NCBI GenBank assembly: GCA_903930515.1
Contig: CAIYYW010000252.1
Span: 1 to 5,009 of the forward strand
DNA: 5,009 nucleotides
Source of the DNA: an uncultured delta proteobacterium
Lineage (GTDB): Bacteria > RBG-13-61-14 > DRUE01
Direction of reading: 5' to 3'
Part shown: positions 1 through 5,003 of the stretch, in pieces
Layout: each line of letters begins with the position of its first letter
How positions within the stretch are numbered: position 1 is the stretch's first letter
The notes under the pieces: model-generated
Database searches by the model: none
Told to the model about the DNA's origin: nothing
Seen by the model: the letters and a program-made list of their open reading frames with translations, nothing else
Program-made: the position numbers and the translations under genes

Positions 1-161
1 CCGGAGGTGATTCCGAGATATTTTTTCAATTGCACATAGGCCAGGGTGTTGATCCCGGTGGACCTCATCCCGCCGAAATCAATGGGCAATCTGTCCGGCT
101 CCCGGTGGCTGATCGCGGCCAGGATCCGTTCGCGCGAAGTCATTGGTTTTGGGGAACTCAT
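1..161 (-). CDS. Uroporphyrinogen decarboxylase-like protein (URO-D / corrinoid methyltransferase superfamily), N-terminal part only
   Basis: Only the first 53 codons are inside the window; the gene runs off the left edge. Its N-terminus reads SRERILAAISHREPDRLPID, which matches the usual opening of URO-D superfamily proteins (RERxLxAxxxxxPDRxP, then a hydrophobic strand and GG). The superfamily contains true HemE as well as MtaA/CmuA-like methyl-corrinoid:thiol methyltransferases and many uncharacterised catabolic members. HemE itself usually starts differently, so I favour a methyltransferase-like or uncharacterised member; this is inference from about 50 residues. The start at 161 is chosen because AAAAGGAA (174-167) sits 5 nt upstream and the ATG overlaps the symporter stop as ATGA, which suggests translational coupling. 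A second in-frame ATG at 143 (Met7) is possible, since the conserved motif begins just after it. The product is cytoplasmic, with no signal peptide visible. No active-site residue can be checked in this fragment. Confidence 0.78.
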   Translation of the reverse strand, partial: MSSPKPMTSRERILAAISHREPDRLPIDFGGMRSTGINTLAYVQLKKYLGITS

Positions 162-1990
162 CCGGGTTCCTTTTCCGGTTTTGCCGGAAGGTTCGGCCAC
201 CAGACCGAAAACAAGATTACGGTCAGGATCGCGAGCGCGATTCCTCCGATCAGGGCCTGGCGCGTCCGTCCCATAACCAGGAGCACCGGGACGGTGTATA
301 AAATCACCAGCCAGGGCACGGCCAGGCTGACTACCAGCAGGTCCGTCCGGAAGGGCGTTTCTTTGCGGAATTGAGGGTCGGACTGCCTGACCGCTCCGGA
401 GATTTTGCCCCACCAACCGGCGGGTTGAACCGTAAGATAGAATTGTTTCAGGGTTTCCAGGTCCGTCTCCGGGGTCAGCAGTGAAACAACGATGGTGATC
501 GCCATCACGATCAAGGCCAGGGAGGGAAAGGTGACATAAACCGGCTGATGAAAAAGCCCGGCCTTTTCCAGAAGCACCTGCGCCAGGGAGAGGATCATCC
601 CGGTCATAGTGCCCGCGAAATACCCGTAGCCGTTTAGCCGCGCCCAGTACCAGCGCATCACATTCGGGATCAGCACCCCGGCTCCCAGGGTGACCATAAT
701 CCAGGTAAGCATGGTGTCAATGGAGGTTGCATAGAGGGAGATCAGGATTCCGACCAGGACGAACCCGGCGGACGCGAGATAGCTGGCCCGGACCAGCTCG
801 CGGGCATCAGCCTTGGGCCGGAGATATAGCTGATAGACATCCCTGACCACATAGCTGGCCCCGCCGTTGATCATCGCGCTGAAAGCTCCCATAAAGGCGG
901 AGAGCAGGGCGGCCATCACCAATCCGCGCAGCCCCGAGGGCAGGCTGTGCGCCACCACCATTGGCAATACCTTCTCGGGGTCGGTGCTGATCCGTTGGAG
1001 CAGGGTGGGAATGGAGGAGATGCCGCTGATGCCCAGGAGCGCAATTCCCGCGGCCATCGGGAACCGGACCGTGTGGAACACCCCCCAGAGCATCCCGGTC
1101 AGGGAGGCCTCGCGCGGGTTGCGCACCGCGAGGAATTTCTGGAAATCGGAAAGCTGCTCGGGACCGCTCGCGCAGAGGAGCAGGCCCTTCATCACATAGA
1201 CGATGGTGATCAGGCCGAACAGATAGTAAGCGGAACCGGCCGGGACATTATAGATGGAATCGGCCGGCACCTGCCGTTCCATAGTCCAGGCGGGGAGAAG
1301 GTTGAACCAGTCCGGCGGAGGGGGAGCCGCGAGCGCTCCCTTTTGAAAAGCGCTGTATCCGAGCCAGGCGATGAGCAAGGCGCCGATGGTGAGGATGATG
1401 GTCTGGAAGAATTCCACGATGATCATTCCCCGGAAGCCCCCCACCACCACATAAATGCCGGTCACCCCGATGATCAGGATGGCGCAGCCGTGCTCCGGGC
1501 TGATGGGCAGGTTTTTCACAAAGGGCATGAATTCCACCCCGAACTTGCCCATCCCGACCGCGGTGTAACCCAGGAACGCGGCGATGGTAAGGATCGCGTA
1601 CAGGGTGTAGCTTAGCCGGGCGAGGTCTCCCTGCCGTCCCTTGCCGAACCTGGTGATCATCCACTCGGACCCGGTCATCACCCCGCTCCTCCGGATCCAT
1701 TTGCCCATATAGGCCATATAGAAAGCCGCAATGATGAATCCCCATACGAACTGGACCCACATCGCCCTCACCCCCAGGACCACGAACAGCGATACAATCC
1801 ACATGGTCCCGGTGATGTCAAAATAGGACGATGATCCGCTCATCGCCAGCATCCACCAGGGGAGTTTCCTTTGCCCCAGGAAATATGACTCTATGCCCTG
1901 GGCAGACTGCCGCTTGACCCGGAAGCTGACCCCGAGAATTAATACAATATAAATCCCCAGGATCAGGGTGTCTGTGAAGGAGAAGACCAT
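158..1990 (-). CDS. Sodium:solute symporter (SSS) family permease, 610 aa
   Basis: Inner-membrane secondary transporter of the SSS family (LeuT fold), substrate unknown. It is hydrophobic throughout. The first helix is at about 6-22; the core TM1-type segment with SSSYFDITGTMW is at about 44-72. GGFRGMIIVEFFQ (184-196) is the family signature following a membrane segment. AFMGAFSAMINGGASYVVRD (365-384) is the helix corresponding to vSGLT/PutP TM8, followed by the usual DVYQLYL. Two extra C-terminal helices (about 551-572 and 577-597) make it longer than the roughly 500-residue PutP type, as in the 600-residue SSS subgroup. The start is secure: an in-frame stop lies at 2008-2006, and ATG 1990 directly precedes the first helix. 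Only a short GGGAAA precedes it as ribosome binding site. Aligned by eye to PutP A-V-M-S340-T341, this protein reads A365-F-M-G368-A369, so the two hydroxyl Na2 ligands are absent; coupling ion is therefore uncertain. It overlaps the URO-D-like gene by 4 bp and is probably co-transcribed with it. Confidence 0.92.
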   Translation of the reverse strand: MVFSFTDTLILGIYIVLILGVSFRVKRQSAQGIESYFLGQRKLPWWMLAMSGSSSYFDITGTMWIVSLFVVLGVRAMWVQFVWGFIIAAFYMAYMGKWIRRSGVMTGSEWMITRFGKGRQGDLARLSYTLYAILTIAAFLGYTAVGMGKFGVEFMPFVKNLPISPEHGCAILIIGVTGIYVVVGGFRGMIIVEFFQTIILTIGALLIAWLGYSAFQKGALAAPPPPDWFNLLPAWTMERQVPADSIYNVPAGSAYYLFGLITIVYVMKGLLLCASGPEQLSDFQKFLAVRNPREASLTGMLWGVFHTVRFPMAAGIALLGISGISSIPTLLQRISTDPEKVLPMVVAHSLPSGLRGLVMAALLSAFMGAFSAMINGGASYVVRDVYQLYLRPKADARELVRASYLASAGFVLVGILISLYATSIDTMLTWIMVTLGAGVLIPNVMRWYWARLNGYGYFAGTMTGMILSLAQVLLEKAGLFHQPVYVTFPSLALIVMAITIVVSLLTPETDLETLKQFYLTVQPAGWWGKISGAVRQSDPQFRKETPFRTDLLVVSLAVPWLVILYTVPVLLVMGRTRQALIGGIALAILTVILFSVWWPNLPAKPEKEPG

Positions 1991-2004
1991 TTTCCCGTTT
2001 TTGA

Positions 2005-2032
2005 ATTATATCCGGTTTGCTTTCAGTTCCAA
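2005..2032 (-). promoter_or_regulatory. Sigma70-type promoter for the symporter operon
   Basis: On the minus strand, TTGGAA (2032-2027, 4 of 6 to the -35 consensus) is followed by 16 nt and a perfect TATAAT (2010-2005). The predicted transcription start is about 1998, only some 8 nt before the symporter ATG at 1990, giving a very short leader. The promoter is back to back with the glgC promoter, with 40 bp between the two -35 boxes. Inferred from motif and spacing only. Confidence 0.55.
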
Positions 2033-2072
2033 ACCTGGGGATCGTCCGATACCCTCCGGAAGCATATCCCGG

Positions 2073-2101
2073 TTGACATCCGACGCGGCAAGTGCTACAA
2101 A
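2073..2101 (+). promoter_or_regulatory. Extended -10 promoter for glgC
   Basis: A perfect TTGACA (2073-2078) is followed by exactly 17 nt and TACAAA (2096-2101, 4 of 6), with a TG dinucleotide one base upstream of the -10 (2093-2094), the extended -10 element. The predicted start is near 2108. The layout TTGACATC-N12-TGCT is identical to that of the promoter at 4675-4703. Confidence 0.6.
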
Positions 2102-2107
2102 GAAGTT

Positions 2108-2239
2108 GAGGGTGGGTCAAGGGAGATGAGATACTTAAAGCATCTTCCCGGGTTATTGGTATCCGCGGGAATAAGCATGGGAATGGACTCTAATCGGGCG
2201 GGAGTGTCCCCACCGGGAACCAGGTTGGATTAGATAAAT
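2108..2239 (+). promoter_or_regulatory. Structured 5' leader of glgC
   Basis: About 130 nt separate the predicted transcription start from the glgC ATG. The stretch alternates GGGA-type and TCCC-type arms. GGGAGATG (2121-2128) can pair with CATCTTCCC (2141-2149, one bulge). TTCCCG (2145-2150) can instead pair with CGGGAA (2166-2171), which excludes the first hairpin. Further on, GGGA (2200-2203) and GGGA (2215-2218) compete for TCCC (2207-2210). Seven GGA trinucleotides occur (2122, 2168, 2180, 2185, 2201, 2216, 2227). In E. coli the glgC leader is a target of the RNA-binding repressor CsrA, which binds GGA in loops; whether that applies here is speculation. It matches no riboswitch class that I recognise. 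The glgC ribosome binding site itself is weak: GGA at 2227-2229, 10 nt before the ATG. Confidence 0.35.
2126..2233 (+). CDS. Possible 35-codon upstream ORF in the glgC leader
   Basis: An ORF opens with ATG at 2126 (product beginning MRYLKHLPGLLVSAG) and stops at TAG 2231-2233, 6 nt before the glgC ATG, close enough for translational coupling. Its first ATG is poorly placed: the purine-rich AAGGGAG directly abuts it with no spacer and lies in a potential hairpin stem. An internal in-frame ATG at 2177 with GGGA 6 nt upstream would give an 18-codon peptide. No homology is recognised. An ORF of this length is easily produced by chance in this composition, so it is listed mainly because of its position. 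Confidence 0.15.
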   Translation: MRYLKHLPGLLVSAGISMGMDSNRAGVSPPGTRLD

Positions 2240-3565
2240 ATGAGAGATATTTTTGCCATTGTTCTTGCCGGAGGAAAAGGAGAAAGGCTGTCGCCCTTGA
2301 CTGCCAACCGGTCAAAGCCCGCGGTCCCTTTCGCGGGCTTGAGAATAATTGATTTTGTCCTGAGCAACCTGATCAATTCCGGCATCAATGAAATCGCGGT
2401 CCTGACCCAAACCCAATCGCATTCAATTGACGATCATATTATGAAAGCCTATCCCAGCTATATCGGCATGAGGGGAAGCATCTCCATCTACCATCCGACT
2501 TTGGTTACCAGCGACGATGTGTATGTGGGGACGGCCAACGCGGTTTTCCAGAACCTGGGCAGGATCAACAAGAAGGCAGAGCATGTCGCGGTCTTCGGCG
2601 GGGATCATATCTATATGATGGATGTCTCAAATATGGTCCAGTTCCATGAAAGAAGGGATGCCGACATCACAGTGGCCGCGGTCCCTTTCCCCATCTCCGA
2701 AGCGCATAAATACGGGGTTATCCAGGTTGACGAAAAATGGAGGATCATCGGATTTGAAGAGAAACCCGCGCATCCTCAAGCCATCCCCAATGAGCCTGAC
2801 CAAGCCCTGGTATCCATGGGGAATTATATCTTCAGCAAAGACATAATTTTTAAGCTTTTGGAGGCGGACTCCAGGAAAAAACGGGTGACCAAACCCGAAC
2901 TGATGGACCTTCTCATAACAAATCAGAATGGCCGGGAGGAATATTCCACCCACGATTTTGGCACGGATATAATAGAAGGAGAGGTTTCCCGGAAATCCTT
3001 GAATATCTGCGCGTATGATTTCCGGAAAAATATCCTGCCCGGGGTTGCGACGGGTAAAACCCAACATTACTGGCGTGATGTCGGGGACCTATACCAATAC
3101 TGGCTTGCCAATATGGACATCTGCAGCATAGATCCCGAGCTTAATCTATATAATTCCGACTGGCCCTTATGGACCCTTCCCAACACCCAGCCCCCGGCAA
3201 AATTCATCCACGACAACAAGAACGAGAACCGGGTTGGATATGCCACCAACTCGGTCGTGTGCGCCGGATCAATCATCAGCGGGAGCCATGTGGAGAGGTC
3301 GGTGATCGGAATGAATGTCAAGGTGAACAGTTGGTCCTATCTTGAGGAATGTGTAATCCTGGGCAGCAAAAAAGGTTTCAATACCGATATTGGAAGATGG
3401 TGCAACCTCAGAAGGGTAATCATGGATCGGGATGTGTTCATCCTGGAAGGAACCGTCATCGGACACGACAAGGATACTGATGAAAAGAGGGGCTTCAAAA
3501 TCGTTGAAATGGACGACGGGAAACACCTGACGGTTATCCCGAGAGGCGCCCGGGTCACGGCTTGA
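2240..3565 (+). CDS. glgC: Glucose-1-phosphate adenylyltransferase (ADP-glucose pyrophosphorylase)
   Basis: It makes ADP-glucose and pyrophosphate from ATP and glucose-1-phosphate, the committed step of bacterial glycogen synthesis, in the cytoplasm. The 441 residues compare with 431 in E. coli GlgC. The nucleotidyltransferase domain begins with VLAGGKGERLSPLT (8-21) and SKPAVPF (25-31); GGDHIYMMD (120-128) holds D122, equivalent to catalytic D142; EEKP (173-176) holds K175, equivalent to glucose-1-P-binding K195; HYWRDVG (276-282) holds D280, equivalent to metal ligand D276. The C-terminal left-handed beta-helix (about 335-410) has the typical VIGMNVKVNSWSYLEECVIL repeats. Differences from E. 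coli: K39, needed for fructose-1,6-bisphosphate activation, aligns with N23; the PAQQR regulatory loop reads as HPTLV; GTADAV is GTANAV; about 20 extra residues precede HDFG (238-241). Catalysis looks intact but regulation is probably different. The N-terminus starts right before the fold, so ATG 2240 is well placed despite a weak ribosome binding site. It is the first gene before the ROK kinase. Confidence 0.93.
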   Translation: MRDIFAIVLAGGKGERLSPLTANRSKPAVPFAGLRIIDFVLSNLINSGINEIAVLTQTQSHSIDDHIMKAYPSYIGMRGSISIYHPTLVTSDDVYVGTANAVFQNLGRINKKAEHVAVFGGDHIYMMDVSNMVQFHERRDADITVAAVPFPISEAHKYGVIQVDEKWRIIGFEEKPAHPQAIPNEPDQALVSMGNYIFSKDIIFKLLEADSRKKRVTKPELMDLLITNQNGREEYSTHDFGTDIIEGEVSRKSLNICAYDFRKNILPGVATGKTQHYWRDVGDLYQYWLANMDICSIDPELNLYNSDWPLWTLPNTQPPAKFIHDNKNENRVGYATNSVVCAGSIISGSHVERSVIGMNVKVNSWSYLEECVILGSKKGFNTDIGRWCNLRRVIMDRDVFILEGTVIGHDKDTDEKRGFKIVEMDDGKHLTVIPRGARVTA

Positions 3566-3595
3566 GTTGACCGCCTTGAGGATTCTCCTTGACTC

Positions 3596-3612
3596 CCCAA
3601 ACCAAGTTTGGG
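3596..3612 (+). promoter_or_regulatory. Hairpin overlapping the ROK kinase ribosome binding site
   Basis: In the 57-bp glgC-kinase spacer, CCCAAAC (3596-3602) and GTTTGGG (3606-3612) form a perfect 7-bp stem with a 3-nt CAA loop. The 3' arm supplies the GGG of the Shine-Dalgarno-like GGGAAA ahead of ATG 3623, so folding would mask it. No T-tract follows, which argues against an intrinsic terminator. Confidence 0.4.
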
Positions 3613-3622
3613 AAATGACGCA

Positions 3623-4564
3623 ATGGCAAAAAAACCTCCCATAACCGCGCGGTCCTTGATCCTCAGCCTGGACTACGGCGGGACCAAGCATACCGCTGGA
3701 ATTGCCGCCCGAGGCGAACGGGTATGGCTGGCAACCGACCGCGTTATTTCTCCGGCAAGCGCGGACGCTGGTTACGACCGGGCCGCGATGCTTGAACTGG
3801 CGCGAGGGCTTCTGGCAAATGTGGATGGAAGGATAGTGGCCGTGGGCGTGAGCTTCGGCGGCGCGGTGAATGCCGAAAAAGGAATGGTGCTGCTTTCGCA
3901 CCATATTCCGGGCTGGGAAAATACGCCGCTGCGCGATCAGATGGAAAAGGAGTTCGGCGTGCCCGCGGCGATTGAGAATGACGCTCATTGCGCGGCGCTG
4001 GGCGAATATCAATTCGGCGCCGGGCAGGACTGTGCGAGTTTGCTTTATGTCACGGTCAGCACCGGGATCGGGGGCGGCTGGGTGCTGGACGGTAAAATTC
4101 TACCGGGCCAGGACGGGATGTCCGGACAGATCGGGCATATTATCATCCGGCCGGATGGCGCAAAGTGCGTATGCGGCAAGAGCGGATGTCTGGAAGCCGA
4201 GGCCTCGGGAACGGCCATTGCCCTCAAGATGAGAAAGCGGCTGGGAGAAAAAGCGATTGATAATATAACCGGCGAATCGGTTGCAACCGCGGCCCTTAAG
4301 GGCGACCCGATCGCGATGGAAGTGATGGACGACGCGGCGACCTTGCTCGGCGCGGGAATAGGGGGCGCAATCAACCTTATCAACCCGGAGCGAGTTCTGC
4401 TGGGAGGCGGCGTGACCAAATCCGGGGAGCGCTGGTGGCGGCTGGTCCGAGAGACTGCTCGCTTAAATGCCCTGCCCGAGATGCGTGTGGACATCCAACC
4501 CGCAGCCCTGGGCGATGATGCCCCGCTCTGGGGAGCGCTGGCGCTGGCAGAGGCTCTGCTGTAG
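3623..4564 (+). CDS. ROK-family sugar kinase (glucokinase-like), 313 aa
   Basis: An ATP-dependent cytoplasmic sugar kinase of the ROK family, most likely acting on glucose or a related hexose. DYGGTK (17-22) is the phosphate-binding motif; GVSFGGAVN (75-83) is the second ROK glycine-rich segment; IENDAHCAALGE (117-128) holds the catalytic base D120. The zinc site is H172 plus CVCGKSGC (182-189: C182, C184, C189), followed by LE. PERVLLGGGVTKSG (255-268) is the C-terminal adenosine-side motif. No N-terminal winged helix is present, so it is an enzyme and not a NagC/Mlc-type repressor; length is normal for the kinases. The usual ExGH sugar-contact Glu is Q169 (GQIGH), so the exact substrate is open. 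A TTG at 3608 would add five residues but has no ribosome binding site and lies inside the hairpin; ATG 3623 with GGGA 9 nt upstream is preferred. It lies 57 bp after glgC with no clear promoter between, suggesting co-transcription and a role feeding hexose phosphate toward glycogen or glycolysis. Confidence 0.9.
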   Translation: MAKKPPITARSLILSLDYGGTKHTAGIAARGERVWLATDRVISPASADAGYDRAAMLELARGLLANVDGRIVAVGVSFGGAVNAEKGMVLLSHHIPGWENTPLRDQMEKEFGVPAAIENDAHCAALGEYQFGAGQDCASLLYVTVSTGIGGGWVLDGKILPGQDGMSGQIGHIIIRPDGAKCVCGKSGCLEAEASGTAIALKMRKRLGEKAIDNITGESVATAALKGDPIAMEVMDDAATLLGAGIGGAINLINPERVLLGGGVTKSGERWWRLVRETARLNALPEMRVDIQPAALGDDAPLWGALALAEALL

Positions 4565-4674
4565 GGCGAGGAAATAGGAAAGTGTACGGGCTTTCCGGCT
4601 TGTCCTGCGTAGCCTCCTGTCCTCCGAAGCTTTAGCGAAGGATGATGGCGAAGCGGGATGGAAAGCCCTCGCCC
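4564..4674 (+). repeat. 111-bp imperfect inverted repeat (REP/MITE-like or terminator)
   Basis: The outer arms GGGCGAG (4564-4570) and CTCGCCC (4668-4674) are perfect complements. GGGCTTTCC (4588-4596) and GGAAAGCCC (4660-4668) form a second 9-bp match. The left arm carries about 18 extra nt (4571-4588) between these blocks. The interior is a partly complementary stretch around CCTCCGAAGCTTTAGCGAAGG (4621-4641), a sequence I recall as a dispersed repeat core in uncultivated-bacterium genomes. The element begins at the last base of the kinase stop codon and ends exactly where the next -35 box starts. As RNA it could fold and stop transcription of the glgC-kinase unit, although no U-tract follows. 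No other copy is seen in the window. Confidence 0.5.
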
Positions 4675-4703
4675 TTGACATCTCCTTAAAATTATGCTTA
4701 AAT
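4675..4703 (+). promoter_or_regulatory. Extended -10 promoter for the winged-helix gene
   Basis: A perfect TTGACA (4675-4680), exactly 17 nt, then TTAAAT (4698-4703, 4 of 6) preceded by TGC (4695-4697), an extended -10. The surroundings are A+T-rich (4685-4712), unlike the flanking genes. Predicted start is about 4710, leaving a leader of some 90 nt. The same TTGACATC-N12-TGCT layout is found upstream of glgC. Confidence 0.65.
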
Positions 4704-4750
4704 TTATTCTAAGCTAATTCAGGGTCCATAGTAGTGAATTTAAAGCCGAA

Positions 4751-4765
4751 GTTTGAGGCTCAAAC
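4751..4765. promoter_or_regulatory. 15-bp palindrome in the winged-helix gene leader (candidate operator)
   Basis: GTTTGAG-G-CTCAAAC is a perfect 7+7 bp inverted repeat around one central base, located about 40 bp downstream of the predicted transcription start and 37 bp before the ATG. It could be a binding site for a dimeric regulator placed as a roadblock, possibly the winged-helix protein encoded next to it, or a small RNA hairpin (GTTTG/CAAAC with a 5-nt loop). Function is inferred from symmetry alone. Confidence 0.25.
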
Positions 4766-4786
4766 CAACAGGCAATGGCCATAAAT

Positions 4787-4794
4787 AAAGGAGG
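4787..4794 (+). promoter_or_regulatory. Strong ribosome binding site of the winged-helix gene
   Basis: AAAGGAGG is a near-full complement of the 16S 3' end, 8 nt before ATG 4803. It is by far the best ribosome binding site in the window and fixes the start of this small gene. Confidence 0.85.
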
Positions 4795-4802
4795 CAATTC
4801 AG

Positions 4803-5003
4803 ATGATTGCAAAAATCGGAGAGAACGCAGGAAGGGTCTATGAGTTTCTTCGGGGCAAGAATAAAGTTTCCCTAATGACGATTGTCAAGGGAACAGGACT
4901 CAAAGCCCAGGAAACCGACCGCGCCCTCGGATGGCTGGCGCGCGAAGGAAAGATTCGTTTAGAGATGGGCAAAAAGGACGAACTGGTAACCCTGACCGAA
5001 TAA
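4803..5003 (+). CDS. Small winged helix-turn-helix protein, DUF2582 type
   Basis: A 66-residue complete protein, TAA at 5001-5003. The order is an N-terminal helix (IGENAGRVYEFLRGKN, 5-20), VSLMTIVKGTGLKAQETDRA (22-41) as the helix-turn-helix, LGWLAREGKIRLEM (42-55) as the recognition-side helix running into the first wing strand, and a final strand (ELVTLTE). This pattern (IGENAGxVxxxL, VSLxxL, hxLxxxExxxALGWLAREGKI) matches what I know of the DUF2582 / winged helix-turn-helix family (Pfam PF10771), small single-domain proteins found in several bacterial phyla and some archaea. Their role is not established; DNA binding is assumed from the fold. There is no sensor domain, metal site or membrane segment. 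It has its own strong promoter and ribosome binding site, so it appears well expressed and independent of the kinase upstream. Confidence 0.85.
   Translation: MIAKIGENAGRVYEFLRGKNKVSLMTIVKGTGLKAQETDRALGWLAREGKIRLEMGKKDELVTLTE

Noticed and set aside
30-374. Plus-strand open frames at the left edge
   Set aside because: They are antisense to the URO-D-like start and the symporter C-terminus, with no domain or ribosome binding site.
947-1615. 222-codon plus-strand open frame, and a second minus-strand frame at 1248-1802
   Set aside because: Both lie inside the clearly coding symporter, have low-complexity charged or His/Gly-rich translations and no recognisable domain; they are products of GC-rich codon composition.
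2038-2070. Nested dyad GGGAT...ATCCC with inner TCCG...CGGA between the divergent promoters, as a shared operator
   Set aside because: Arms are only 4-5 bp and widely separated; this is within what chance gives in GC-rich DNA. Comparison with relatives would be needed.
3596-3612. Intrinsic terminator after glgC
   Set aside because: The hairpin is not followed by a T-tract and overlaps the next ribosome binding site.
3567-3617. TTGACC (3567) and TTGACT (3589) as -35 boxes for a separate ROK kinase promoter
   Set aside because: No acceptable -10 hexamer lies 16-18 nt downstream of either, so co-transcription with glgC is simpler.
3269-4012. 247-codon minus-strand open frame across the glgC-kinase junction
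   Set aside because: It is antisense to conserved GlgC and ROK motifs and shows no family signature or ribosome binding site.
4463-4681. 72-codon minus-strand frame through the inverted repeat
   Set aside because: The translation is repeat-derived (SSFAKASEDRRLRRT-type) and overlaps the kinase 3' end; such frames arise from the palindrome and are not genes.
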